From: Halothermothrix orenii H 168
GTDB lineage: Bacteria; Bacillota; Halanaerobiia; Halanaerobiales; Halothermotrichaceae
Assembly (NCBI RefSeq): GCF_000020485.1
Contig: NC_011899.1
Coordinates: 97,501 to 161,500, forward strand
Length of the DNA stretch: 64,000 nucleotides
Reading direction: 5' to 3'
Position 1 is the first letter of the stretch, and every line of letters starts with the position of its first letter. The position numbers and the translations under genes are program-made. The notes below the pieces were generated by a model. That model did not search any database. It was not told the origin of the DNA and was given only the letters and a program-made list of their open reading frames with translations. Shown here piece after piece: positions 54,009 through 62,634 of this stretch.

Positions 54009-54830
54009 ATGAGCCTGGTTGAAGCCAAGGGCGTAGGGTACAGTTATCAGGAAGCCGGAACGGATGAACCAGCTTTAAAAAATATAGATCTGACTGTGGA
54101 GAGTGGCGAATTTGTCGCTATTATTGGTTCCAATGGTTCCGGTAAATCTACCCTGGCCAGATTACTTAATGTTTTGCTGGTCCCTACTGAAGGGGAAATA
54201 CTGATCGATGGCTTAAAAACTTCCGAAAAAGAAAATATATGGGAAATAAGACAAAAAGTGGGCATTGTATTCCAGAACCCGGATAACCAGCTGGTTGCGA
54301 CCACTGTTGAGAATGATGTGGCTTTTGGTCTGGAAAACCTGGGAGTACCCAGTCGTGAGATACGTCTCAGGGTAGACAATGCCCTGAAAATGGTCGGAAT
54401 GAATGGGTTTCAGGAACATGAAACCCATAAATTATCTGGAGGGCAGAAGCAAAGGGTTGCTATTGCCGGGGTTATAGCCATGGAATCCGATTGTATCGTA
54501 CTGGATGAACCTACAGCCATGCTCGACCCCAGGGGTCGGAAAGAAGTAATGGATACAGTTACTTATTTAAATAAAGAAAAAGGGATAACAATTATTCATA
54601 TAACCCATTTTATGGAGGAGGCTGCCCTGGCTGATAAAATATATGTTATGCATCAGGGCCAGATATATAAAAGTGGAACTCCCAGGGATATATTTCAGGA
54701 TGTTGAAGGATTAAAAAGTGTTAATCTTGATGTTCCCCAGGTGGTTGAGCTGGCAAACAATCTCAGGAAAGCCGGTATGACTGTTCCGAGAATATTATCG
54801 ATAGATGAGTTGGTGAGTTGCTTATGTTAA
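54009..54830 (+). CDS. ecfA1: ECF transporter ATPase EcfA1
   Basis: EcfA1 is one of two ATPases of a group II energy-coupling factor transporter, shared by several vitamin or metal S-components encoded elsewhere. Walker A GSNGSGKST, signature LSGGQKQRVAIAG and Walker B CIVLDEPTAMLD are present. ATG 54009 gives 273 residues; an opening at 53979 would lie inside rplQ. The stop overlaps ecfA2. Confidence 0.95.
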   Translation: MSLVEAKGVGYSYQEAGTDEPALKNIDLTVESGEFVAIIGSNGSGKSTLARLLNVLLVPTEGEILIDGLKTSEKENIWEIRQKVGIVFQNPDNQLVATTVENDVAFGLENLGVPSREIRLRVDNALKMVGMNGFQEHETHKLSGGQKQRVAIAGVIAMESDCIVLDEPTAMLDPRGRKEVMDTVTYLNKEKGITIIHITHFMEEAALADKIYVMHQGQIYKSGTPRDIFQDVEGLKSVNLDVPQVVELANNLRKAGMTVPRILSIDELVSCLC

Positions 54831-55675
54831 TCCAGCTTAAAGATGTTTCTCACATTTACAGTGGACAAAATGAAAAAGCACTTGAGTCTGTAAATCTCAG
54901 GATTCAAAGTAATGAATTTATCGGGATTGTTGGGCATACCGGCTCCGGCAAGTCCACCCTTGTTCAGTTATTTAATGGATTGATTAAACCGAGTGAAGGC
55001 AAGGTTTTTATAGAGGGGATAGATATACACCAGAAAAAGGTCAGTAAAAGAGAAATCAGACAGAAAATAGGACTGGTTTTTCAGTATCCTGAACATCAAC
55101 TCTTTGAAGAAACGATATATGATGAAGTGGCCTTTGGTCCCCGTAATTTAGACCTTTCTGAAGAAGAAATTAAAAAAAGGGTTATTCAAGCTTTATCACT
55201 GGTAGGTATGGATTATGAAACATATAAAGATAGGTCCCCTTTCCATTTAAGCGGTGGTCAGCAACGGAAAATAGCTATTGCTGGTGTTCTGGCCATGATG
55301 CCAGAAGTTTTGATTTTAGATGAGCCAACCGCGGGCCTTGACCCCAGGGGCAGGGAACAGCTTATAAAATTGCTGAAACAGTTGCATCGGGATTATAAAA
55401 TGACAGTTATCCTCATATCACATCGGATGGAGGAAATTTCACAGTTATCTAACCGGGTGTTGGTATTAAGCCGTGGTAGAATTGTAATGGATGGTAAACC
55501 TGAAGAGGTATTTACCCGGGTTGATGAAATCAGAAAGCTCGGATTAGACCTCCCACAGATAACGGAAGTTTTATGGGAATTAAAAAACAGAGGGTTACGG
55601 GTTAGAACAGATATTTTTAATGTTGAAGAAGCAACCCGGGAAATAATTACAAAAATGAGGGAAAGCCAATGTTAA
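54824..55675 (+). CDS. ecfA2: ECF transporter ATPase EcfA2
   Basis: The second ATPase has Walker A GHTGSGKST, Q-loop FQYPEHQLFEETI, signature LSGGQQRKIAIAG and Walker B LILDEPTAGLD. ATG 54824 gives 283 residues; a TTG at 54818 is in frame but closer to the ecfA1 binding region. The end overlaps the ecfT start by seven bases. Confidence 0.95.
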   Translation: MLIQLKDVSHIYSGQNEKALESVNLRIQSNEFIGIVGHTGSGKSTLVQLFNGLIKPSEGKVFIEGIDIHQKKVSKREIRQKIGLVFQYPEHQLFEETIYDEVAFGPRNLDLSEEEIKKRVIQALSLVGMDYETYKDRSPFHLSGGQQRKIAIAGVLAMMPEVLILDEPTAGLDPRGREQLIKLLKQLHRDYKMTVILISHRMEEISQLSNRVLVLSRGRIVMDGKPEEVFTRVDEIRKLGLDLPQITEVLWELKNRGLRVRTDIFNVEEATREIITKMRESQC

Positions 55676-56460
55676 CTGATATAACAATTGGCCAGTATAT
55701 ACCTGGAAATACAATTGTCCATAATCTTGACCCACGGATAAAAATAATAATTAGTATAATATTAATTACGGCCCTCTTTTTTATAAAATCTTTTACTGGA
55801 TTTTTATATTTTTTATTATATATTACTTTTATTATTTTTCTGGCAAAATTACCGGTTAAAAGAATAATCAAGGGTTTAAAACCTATTCTTTTTCTGGTGA
55901 TTTTGACCCTGCTTTTACATGTACTATTCACACGGGGCGGTAAAGTATTGTGGCAATGGTGGGTTATAAGGATTGATGAACATGGACTTTTCACCGGTCT
56001 ATTTATGGCCAGTCGTATTTTATTATTAATTGCTTTTACCTCGTTACTTACCCTGACAACATCCCCATTACAGCTTACAGATGGGATTGAGTACTTACTT
56101 TCTCCCTTTAAGAGGATTGGGGTACCTGCCAATGAACTGGCTATGATGATGACTATTGCTTTACGTTTTATACCAACCCTTATGGAAGAAGCAGAAAAAA
56201 TTATGAAGGCCCAGAAGGCCCGTGGGGCTGATTTTGAAAGTGGTAGTATTGTTCAGAGAGCCAGGAATCTAATACCCCTGTTGGTTCCCCTGTTTATCAG
56301 TGCCTTCAGGAGAGCTGATGACCTGGCCCTGGCGATGGAGTCCCGGTGTTACCGTGGAGGAGAAGGGCGGACCCGTCTCCATGAGTTACAAATACAGAGA
56401 AGGGATATATTCAGCCTCATTATGTCAACTATTATTGCCATTTTTATTAGTTTTTTCTAG
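55669..56460 (+). CDS. ecfT: ECF transporter transmembrane subunit EcfT
   Basis: EcfT is the membrane scaffold that couples the ATPases to S-components. Several hydrophobic helices span residues 20-130 and the C-terminus. The coupling helices carry the family motifs KAQKARGADF and MESRCYRGG. The length is 263. No S-component is in the window. Confidence 0.94.
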   Translation: MLTDITIGQYIPGNTIVHNLDPRIKIIISIILITALFFIKSFTGFLYFLLYITFIIFLAKLPVKRIIKGLKPILFLVILTLLLHVLFTRGGKVLWQWWVIRIDEHGLFTGLFMASRILLLIAFTSLLTLTTSPLQLTDGIEYLLSPFKRIGVPANELAMMMTIALRFIPTLMEEAEKIMKAQKARGADFESGSIVQRARNLIPLLVPLFISAFRRADDLALAMESRCYRGGEGRTRLHELQIQRRDIFSLIMSTIIAIFISFF

Positions 56461-56615
56461 ATATATTTTTTCTTAATTTATTTTTCTGGGTGAGAAATAT
56501 TAATACTGATATAAAATTAACTTATATATTTTATTCAATTTATTAAATAGTTTATTAATATTTATATTTCGTTACTGTAACTGTAACCCTGAGATGATTC
56601 AGGTGGGGGATTGAG

Positions 56616-57356
56616 ATGGAGCGAAATATTAAGATAACCGTAGAATATGATGGAACCAACTATAGTGGCTGGCAAATCCAGAATAATACCCCGGAGACAA
56701 TACAGGGAGTATTAAGTAAATGTCTTTTTGATATAAATAAGTCGCCAGTTAAATTGATAGGGGCCAGCCGGACAGATGCCGGGGTTCATGCCCGGGGCCA
56801 GGTGGCCAATTTCAGGCTTAAAGTGGGAATCCCGGTAGAAAGAATTCCCCTTGCTTTAAACAGTAAACTACCACCTGATATAGTATGTAAAGATGCTGAG
56901 GAAGTAACTGAAGATTTTCATGCTCGTTTTGATGCCAGGGGGAAAAGATATATCTATCGAATTCTTAATAGTGAATATCCATCTCCTTTCTTACGTAATT
57001 ATACCTATTTTATCCCCCATAATCTAAATATAGATAAAATGAGAGAGGCAGGTTCGCTTTTAATTGGAGAACATGATTTTGCCTCTTTTCAGGCATCCGG
57101 TGGATCCAATAAAACCACTGTGAGGACAATAACAAAATTAGATATATATCGTGACCAGTATCAAATAAAAATAGAAGTATGTGGTAATGGTTTTTTATAT
57201 AAAATGGTCAGGATAATAGCAGGTACTTTGATTGAAGTCGGGTTAGGGAAAAGAACTGTAAAGAGTGTTGGTCAGCTATTGGAGATAAAGGATAGAGATA
57301 GAGCAGGTTTTACTGCACCACCCCGGGGGTTAACCCTTATTGAAGTATTTTATTAA
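56616..57356 (+). CDS. truA: tRNA pseudouridine synthase A
   Basis: TruA modifies uridines 38-40 in tRNA. The catalytic aspartate is D54 in GASRTDAGVHARGQV. The N-terminus ITVEYDGTNYSGWQIQ and the later FLYKMVRIIAGTLIEVG are typical. The length is 246 residues. AGGTGGGGG precedes the ATG. The order ecfT-truA-rplM-rpsI is usual for Firmicutes. Confidence 0.96.
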   Translation: MERNIKITVEYDGTNYSGWQIQNNTPETIQGVLSKCLFDINKSPVKLIGASRTDAGVHARGQVANFRLKVGIPVERIPLALNSKLPPDIVCKDAEEVTEDFHARFDARGKRYIYRILNSEYPSPFLRNYTYFIPHNLNIDKMREAGSLLIGEHDFASFQASGGSNKTTVRTITKLDIYRDQYQIKIEVCGNGFLYKMVRIIAGTLIEVGLGKRTVKSVGQLLEIKDRDRAGFTAPPRGLTLIEVFY

Positions 57357-57363
57357 AAAAGTC

Positions 57364-57390
57364 TGTCAGGGTATTATAATATCCTTGACA
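57364..57390 (+). repeat. Inverted repeat overlapping the rplM -35 box
   Basis: TGTCAGGGTAT and ATATCCTTGACA form an imperfect hairpin right after truA. The second arm contains the TTGACA of the next promoter. No T-run follows, so it is not a standard terminator. Confidence 0.55.
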
Positions 57391-57413
57391 AAGGGTATTT
57401 GTTGTATTAAAAT
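57385..57413 (+). promoter_or_regulatory. Promoter of rplM-rpsI
   Basis: TTGACA (57385-57390) is followed after 17 bases by TAAAAT (57408-57413). The leader before rplM is about 90 bases and contains a perfect ACATTATAT/ATATAATGT inverted repeat at 57446-57464. Confidence 0.8.
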
Positions 57414-57508
57414 TACTATGAGTTAGTATGTAAAAATGCCCCGTTACATTATATTATATAATGTTATTTTATATCTAAATTGTATTTGTTAAAGAAGGAG
57501 GGATAAAA

Positions 57509-57937
57509 GTGTCCACCTATATGGCCAAACCTCATGAAGTAGAACGCCAGTGGTATGTTGTTGATGCCACTGATAAAGTGTTGGGTCGTTTAGCCACAAA
57601 GATTGCAGAAATATTGAGGGGTAAACATAAACCAACCTTTACACCACATGTTGATACCGGTGATTATGTTATTGTTGTAAATGCAGACAAGGTAAAATTA
57701 ACCGGTCGGAAATGGGAACAGAAAAAGTATTACCGCCATAGTGGGTATCCCGGTGGTTTGAAGGAAATGAGCTATGAAAAATTACTTCAAACTAAGCCGG
57801 AATTGATTATTGAAAAGGCTGTCAGGGGAATGTTACCCCATAATAGACTGGGAAGAAAGATGATTAAGAAGTTAAAGGTTTATGCAGGTCCGGACCATCC
57901 ACATGAGGCCCAGAAACCTGAAAAACTAGAACTCTAG
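57509..57937 (+). CDS. rplM: 50S ribosomal protein L13
   Basis: L13 is an early 50S assembly protein. The 142-residue product has [21 protein letters not shown] and [19 protein letters not shown]. The start is GTG after AAGGAGGG. In other bacteria L13 can control its own leader; the inverted repeat in the short leader here is a possible site. Confidence 0.97.
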   Translation: MSTYMAKPHEVERQWYVVDATDKVLGRLATKIAEILRGKHKPTFTPHVDTGDYVIVVNADKVKLTGRKWEQKKYYRHSGYPGGLKEMSYEKLLQTKPELIIEKAVRGMLPHNRLGRKMIKKLKVYAGPDHPHEAQKPEKLEL

Positions 57938-57956
57938 CCAGAAAGGAGGAACTTAA

Positions 57957-58352
57957 ATGGCGGCAGAGGTACAATACTGGGGTACCGGTAGACGTAAAAC
58001 TTCAACTGCCAGGGTCCGTTTAGTACCCGGTAGTGGTAAGATTTTAATAAATGGAAAAGATGTTAAGGAATATTTTGGACGGGAAACCTTGATTAAAGAT
58101 TTAAAGTCTCCTCTTGAATTAACCAACAACCTGGATAGTTTTGATGTTCTGGTTAATGTTAATGGGGGTGGCTTAAGCGGTCAGGCCGGGGCAATTCGTC
58201 ATGGAATTGCCAGGGCTTTATTAAGAGTCGACAAGGATTATCGTAAACCACTTAAAAAAGCCGGTTACCTGACCAGGGACCCGAGAATGAAAGAAAGGAA
58301 AAAATACGGTCTCAAAAAGGCCCGTAAAGCGCCACAGTTCTCCAAAAGATAA
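57957..58352 (+). CDS. rpsI: 30S ribosomal protein S9
   Basis: S9 reaches the P-site tRNA with its C-terminal tail. The 131-residue protein ends [12 protein letters not shown], the conserved tail, and has [14 protein letters not shown] at the start. AAAGGAGGAA precedes the ATG. A strong terminator follows. Confidence 0.98.
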   Translation: MAAEVQYWGTGRRKTSTARVRLVPGSGKILINGKDVKEYFGRETLIKDLKSPLELTNNLDSFDVLVNVNGGGLSGQAGAIRHGIARALLRVDKDYRKPLKKAGYLTRDPRMKERKKYGLKKARKAPQFSKR

Positions 58353-58362
58353 TATATTACCT

Positions 58363-58402
58363 ATTAAAAAAAGAGAGGGATGTCCCTCTCTTTTTTTAAT
58401 TG
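58363..58402 (+). terminator. Strong terminator after rpsI
   Basis: ATTAAAAAAAGAGAGGGA and TCCCTCTCTTTTTTTAAT are perfect 18-base arms with a very short loop. The T-run is within the second arm, and the structure could also work on the other strand. It ends the ribosomal block. Confidence 0.92.
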
Positions 58403-58646
58403 TATACAGGTATTTAAACGGAGAAAGGATTTAATCTTAAGACTACTTGAGACTATTAAAAAAGGATATTTTCTGAACTTACCTGGGGGTACCAAAATTC
58501 TGGACCCAATCCTGTATTGCCATAAAACACATAAAAATACTGAAAAATACAGAGCAATAATATTATATATAGCCACCCAAATAAATAAAATAGAATAGAG
58601 GAAATAATAACTTTAACCAGAAATATAAAAATGGAGGTGGTAATAT
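58403..58646. other. Intergenic region before the AMMECR1 operon
   Basis: About 245 AT-rich bases separate the rpsI terminator from the next operon. I see no convincing promoter pair and no gene; a 72-codon frame at 58380-58598 begins inside the terminator and has no binding site. Confidence 0.55.
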
Positions 58647-59474
58647 ATGGGTGTAAGAATGGCTGCTCTGGCTCCACACCCCCCGATTATAATCCCCGAG
58701 ATAGGAGGCAGGGAACGGGACAGGGTAAAAAAGACGATAACGTCTATGACTCGCCTTGCGGAAGATATTAAAAATGTAGATCCCGATATTTTGATTACTA
58801 TAAGTCCCCATGGGCCTGTTTTTTCAGATGCTATCAGTATTATATACCAGGAGGAGTTAACAGGTGATTTTTCTGAATTCGGGGCCCCGGAAGTAAACTT
58901 TAAAATAGATATTAATCTTGAGCTAATAGACAGATTAAAGAAAAATGCTGATAAAGAAGGTATAGATGTATTTACCTTGAACAAACAGAGTTTACAGAAT
59001 TACAGTATTTCTCCCCGTCTTGACCATGGTGTTATGGTTCCTCTGTATTTTATCCAGGAAGCCGGTGTCAATAAACCTGTTTTACCATTAACAATGGGCC
59101 TTCTGGAGTATGAAACACTGTATAAGTTTGGGTACATTATAAATAGGACTTTAGATGAAATGGATTTGAAGGCGGTTATTGTTGCCAGTGGTGATCTATC
59201 CCACCGATTAAAGCCTGGTGCCCCTGCCGGATACAGTCCTGTTGGCAGGAAGTTCGACCAGAAGTTAATTGAATTATTAGAAAAAAAGTCTTACCGGAAG
59301 ATACTGAAACTTGATAAGGGCTTAATCGAGAAGGCGGGAGAGTGTGGGCTTAGACCGTTAATTATAATGCTGGGGGCTATACAGAATTTAGAACTTGACG
59401 TAGATATTATGTCCTATGAAGGCCCCTTTGGGGTAGGGTATGCAGTAGTTGAATTTTATCAGATGGAGGGATAA
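58647..59474 (+). CDS. LigB/DODA-type extradiol dioxygenase-like protein, AMMECR1-associated
   Basis: This 275-residue protein has the class III extradiol dioxygenase (LigB) fold, the same superfamily as Memo. Likely metal-site residues are H11 in LAPHPPI, H55 in SPHGP, and E232 in AGECGLRP; H127 (LDHGV) and H186 (SGDLSHR) are also conserved-type. Proteins of this kind often sit next to or are fused to AMMECR1. The reaction is unknown; ring cleavage is not implied. GGAGGTGG precedes the ATG. It starts a three-gene operon with a three-base gap to the next gene. Confidence 0.88.
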   Translation: MGVRMAALAPHPPIIIPEIGGRERDRVKKTITSMTRLAEDIKNVDPDILITISPHGPVFSDAISIIYQEELTGDFSEFGAPEVNFKIDINLELIDRLKKNADKEGIDVFTLNKQSLQNYSISPRLDHGVMVPLYFIQEAGVNKPVLPLTMGLLEYETLYKFGYIINRTLDEMDLKAVIVASGDLSHRLKPGAPAGYSPVGRKFDQKLIELLEKKSYRKILKLDKGLIEKAGECGLRPLIIMLGAIQNLELDVDIMSYEGPFGVGYAVVEFYQMEG

Positions 59475-59477
59475 AGG

Positions 59478-60002
59478 ATGTCAAAACTGAGTAGCTATAT
59501 AACTGGACTTGCCAGAAAAACAATCGAAGTTTATATTAAAGAAGGACGTCAAATAAAAGAGTTGACCGATCTTCCCGAGGAACTCAAAAAAAGAGCAGGT
59601 GTTTTTGTATCCCTAAAAAAAGATGGTAAATTACGGGGATGTATCGGTACATTTTTACCAACCCAGGACAATATTGCCCAGGAAATAATAAAAAACGCCA
59701 TAAGTGCCGCTGTCCACGACCCTAGATTTGGGCCAGTCAGGGTAGAGGAATTAAATAAAATAGAGATAAGTGTCGATATTTTAACAGAGCCGGAAAAAGT
59801 TAATAACCGGAATGAACTTGATCCTCATAAATATGGGATTCTGGTAAAAAAGGGGCACAGGACTGGTCTCCTTCTCCCTGACCTTGAGGGGATAGATTCA
59901 GTGGAAAAACAACTGGAGATCGCCAGATTGAAAGCTGGAATAAGACCAGATGAGGAAGTTGAGATATACAGGTTTCAGGTAAAAAGATACAAAGAGAGGT
60001 AA
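59478..60002 (+). CDS. AMMECR1 domain protein (AmmeMemoRadiSam system protein A)
   Basis: The 174-residue protein is a single AMMECR1 domain, conserved from archaea to humans but with no established biochemical role. The hallmark LRGCIG lies at residues 52-57, with C55 as the invariant cysteine. AAVHDPRFGP and a PHKYGILVKKGHRTGLLLP segment complete the family pattern. The gene is between the LigB-like and radical SAM genes, with gaps of three and five bases, so the three are almost surely co-expressed. Confidence 0.92.
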   Translation: MSKLSSYITGLARKTIEVYIKEGRQIKELTDLPEELKKRAGVFVSLKKDGKLRGCIGTFLPTQDNIAQEIIKNAISAAVHDPRFGPVRVEELNKIEISVDILTEPEKVNNRNELDPHKYGILVKKGHRTGLLLPDLEGIDSVEKQLEIARLKAGIRPDEEVEIYRFQVKRYKER

Positions 60003-60007
60003 TATCA

Positions 60008-60997
60008 ATGGAAAAAGCCGGGTTCTACATAAAGATGGATAATGATAAAGTACAATGTCTGCTATGCCCCCATACCTGTGAAATTCCTGTCGGAGAAAAG
60101 GGCCGTTGTAAGGTCAGGGTAAATGAAAAGGGTGAATTAATTCTAAAAAACTATGGAGTCATTACATCTATGGCAATTGACCCTGTTGAAAAAAAACCAT
60201 TATACCATTTCTATCCCGGAACCAGGATCCTGTCACTGGGGACATATAGTTGTAATTTTACATGTAAACACTGTCAGAACTGGCAGATAAGCCAGGAAAA
60301 ACCCGAAGTTGTAACCAGCTATTCACCGAAAGAAGTGGCTGACCTTGCCCGGGATAAAAATGTAATCGGGGTGGCCTATACCTATTCAGAACCATCGATC
60401 TGGTTTGAATATGTTCTCAAAACAAGCCAGGTCGTCAAATCTAACGGGATGAAGAATGTCCTGGTGACCAATGGTTTTATAAATAAAAAGCCGCTCAAGG
60501 AGCTTATACCCTATATAGATGGTATTAATATTGACTTAAAGGCCTATAATCCTGATTTTTACCAACGTATCTGTGGTGGCAAGTTAAAACCTGTTCTGGA
60601 AAATATTAAATATCTGCGGGATAAAGTCCATATTGAAATCACAACCCTTTTAATTCCTGGATTGAATGATTCGACCGAGGAACTTGAGGATATGTTTCAG
60701 TGGCTCAACAGTCTTGATCCGGATATTCCCTTACATATAACAAGGTATTTCCCCAGATACAGGTTGAATCTGCCCCCGACTTCTATAGATGAATTAAAAG
60801 AAGCTTATGACCTGGCTAAAAGATATTTAAATTATGTATACCTCGGTAATATTAACCTTGATCAGGGCCGGGATACTGTGTGTCCCCACTGTGGTCAGGT
60901 TGTAATTGAAAGGAATATCAGAGTCATAAATAGAATTAAAGATGGGAGATGTCCCTGGTGTGGTCAGGAGATAAAAGGAGAGTTCAGGAATAAATAA
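60008..60997 (+). CDS. AmmeMemoRadiSam system radical SAM enzyme
   Basis: The 329-residue protein binds a 4Fe-4S cluster with C82, C86 and C89 (CNFTCKHCQNW), the radical SAM triad. An N-terminal cysteine group (C17, C20, C24, C34) and C-terminal pairs CPHC and CPWC suggest further metal or cluster sites. It resembles pyruvate formate-lyase activating enzyme and is the type found with AMMECR1 and Memo proteins. The substrate is unknown. A start five bases after the AMMECR1 stop makes it the last gene of the operon. Confidence 0.92.
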   Translation: MEKAGFYIKMDNDKVQCLLCPHTCEIPVGEKGRCKVRVNEKGELILKNYGVITSMAIDPVEKKPLYHFYPGTRILSLGTYSCNFTCKHCQNWQISQEKPEVVTSYSPKEVADLARDKNVIGVAYTYSEPSIWFEYVLKTSQVVKSNGMKNVLVTNGFINKKPLKELIPYIDGINIDLKAYNPDFYQRICGGKLKPVLENIKYLRDKVHIEITTLLIPGLNDSTEELEDMFQWLNSLDPDIPLHITRYFPRYRLNLPPTSIDELKEAYDLAKRYLNYVYLGNINLDQGRDTVCPHCGQVVIERNIRVINRIKDGRCPWCGQEIKGEFRNK

Positions 60998-61034
60998 TCT
61001 AACAATTTATAAAATTACTTCTTTTTGTTAGTAA

Positions 61035-61063
61035 TTGACAAAATTAAAATGGAGTGCTATACT
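61035..61063 (+). promoter_or_regulatory. Promoter of the 49-residue zinc-ribbon gene
   Basis: TTGACA (61035-61040) is followed after 17 bases by TATACT (61058-61063), with TGC just before the -10. Confidence 0.85.
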
Positions 61064-61116
61064 AACATTGAGCATAAGCCCTATAACACAATAAGCTCAT
61101 AAGGAGGGTGATAAGA

Positions 61117-61266
61117 ATGAAAGCTAAGAAGGTAAAATGTCCTGTATGTGGAACTCACAACTGGTCAGGTAATGAATACTGTGAAAAATGCAGTGGTGCC
61201 CTTTACAGGGACAGAATTGTAGAAAACGATTTACCAGAATTCAAGATAACAAAACTTTACTTCTAA
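61117..61266 (+). CDS. Small zinc-ribbon protein, 49 residues
   Basis: This gene starts at ATG 61117 with a strong site (AAGGAGGGTG) and a near-consensus promoter. The product has two CXXC pairs, C8/C11 and C22/C25, forming a compact zinc-ribbon, with a charged C-terminal tail. I do not recognise a family beyond the fold. It may be an RNA-binding or protein-binding adaptor. A terminator follows at 61409, so it is a short monocistronic transcript. Confidence 0.85.
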   Translation: MKAKKVKCPVCGTHNWSGNEYCEKCSGALYRDRIVENDLPEFKITKLYF

Positions 61267-61559
61267 CCTTTTAGTCATTTCATCTTTCACTGTTTAAGTT
61301 TTAAGTAGCAGATAAGAGAAATAAGATTATAAGTTTTATGATGCCAGGAGTCACATTATTATACTTACCTTGAAATTTAATAATGAACTGAAAAAACAAT
61401 ATCTTTATAGACCGGTTAAACAAGCCGGTCTTTTTTTATTTTTAAGAGGAAAATATTAATAAAATTTTAATGAGTAATATCCCTGATATAAAAAATGTTA
61501 AAAAAGTCCCGGAAACAGGAGATGGTGCATATAATAAATGAGGATAGTTTTTAAAGGGA
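61267..61559. other. Intergenic region with one terminator
   Basis: About 290 bases between the zinc-ribbon gene and the convergent minus-strand gene contain the terminator at 61409-61438 and otherwise nothing I can name. Confidence 0.6.
61409..61438 (+). terminator. Terminator of the zinc-ribbon transcript
   Basis: AGACCGG and CCGGTCT pair across a nine-base loop and are followed by TTTTTT. It is some 140 bases after the stop codon, so the 3' untranslated region is long. Confidence 0.88.
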
Positions 61560-62288
61560 TTAAAATTTGATAAATTCCCAACCATATATGTAAATAATAT
61601 AGAAGGTATAGTAACCGGCCAGAAAGATAGATGGAGTGATTAACGACCTGGTTTTACGGTATAAGAAAATTGTTATAAAAGCAGCTATAAATTTAATTAT
61701 AATTTGAGTAGGGCCACTGGTTAACAGTAATATAGAATATGCAAATGAACTTATGATAAGTCCCGGGAAGGGTTTTAATTTTCCCAGTAAAGTCCTGTAA
61801 AATATGTTAATTAAAAGGAAGGCTTCACTTAAAGCAATAATAATGGTACCCGGGTAAATTATGATAACAGAAAAAATGCTATTAATAAAATGTTCCGGCT
61901 TATCAAAAGTATACAGGGGGTTAAAGTTAGACCCGGATAATGATTTATAACTTAAGGGGATATTTACAAGAAACAAAACAGCAAACAGTAGACTAAAGAT
62001 AAGGGAAGTCCCCAGTAAAATTTCTTTTTTTAAATTTTTAGTAGAAAGGCCAAGTGTTCTAAAATCAACTCCATATAATGAAACAAGATAGAAGATTACC
62101 AGAGCAAGAAAAATTAACCTGCCACTGATGACGAACAAAAAGTGAAATATACTTGTTAAAACCGGGGTGTAGGGGAATACCAGTCCCCTGGTCAGGTAAC
62201 CAAAAGCAGCCATAAAGTACCAGAACCCCACAATAATAAGGATATCTTTATAGTTAATTTTATGTACATAAAGCGGTCTTTCTTTCAT
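61560..62288 (-). CDS. CPBP-like integral membrane protein, probably not a protease
   Basis: The 242-residue product has about seven hydrophobic helices and a gene-context-free position. The segment ALSEAFLLINIFYRTLLGKL resembles motif 1 of the CPBP (Abi) intramembrane protease family, but the usual EExxxR pair and the later histidine motifs are not clear, so activity is doubtful. I start it at ATG 62288, after AAAGGAGAG; an in-frame TTG at 62309 lies upstream of this site. Function unknown. Confidence 0.6.
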   Translation of the reverse strand: MKERPLYVHKINYKDILIIVGFWYFMAAFGYLTRGLVFPYTPVLTSIFHFLFVISGRLIFLALVIFYLVSLYGVDFRTLGLSTKNLKKEILLGTSLIFSLLFAVLFLVNIPLSYKSLSGSNFNPLYTFDKPEHFINSIFSVIIIYPGTIIIALSEAFLLINIFYRTLLGKLKPFPGLIISSFAYSILLLTSGPTQIIIKFIAAFITIFLYRKTRSLITPSIFLAGYYTFYIIYIYGWEFIKF

Positions 62289-62634
62289 TTTTTTCTCTCC
62301 TTTCACCAATTAAAATTTCGCTACAAGTTAATAAAATCCTCTTTTATCCACTATATTGGGGCATTCTGCTCACACCCATGTTAACCCGGGGTTTAAAAAA
62401 TATTAATTTACTGTTATATTTAAGCTACAAATAATTTATGATTTCAGAAGAATTAATTGTAGAAAGCCCTGACAAATCCTAAAAGAATATATAAATTAAC
62501 TTAAGGAAAAAGCAGGTTTATTATATATTTTTATCGAAAATAGTAGTTGTTAAACAAAATATTAGTTATCTTGTTTTAAAACATAAATTTTAGTATAATA
62601 ACTTCGTGGTTAAAATTGATCAAGAGGTGAGATT
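62289..62634. other. Divergent intergenic region before glmM
   Basis: About 345 AT-rich bases lie between the minus-strand membrane gene and glmM. The glmM promoter is at 62571-62599. No riboswitch, RNA gene or clear minus-strand promoter was recognised. Confidence 0.55.
62571..62599 (+). promoter_or_regulatory. Promoter of glmM
   Basis: TTGTTT (62571-62576) is followed after 17 bases by TATAAT (62594-62599), about 35 bases before the glmM start. Confidence 0.7.

Noticed and set aside
58380-58598. 72-codon ORF after rpsI
   Set aside because: It begins inside the terminator hairpin, has no binding site and an atypical composition.
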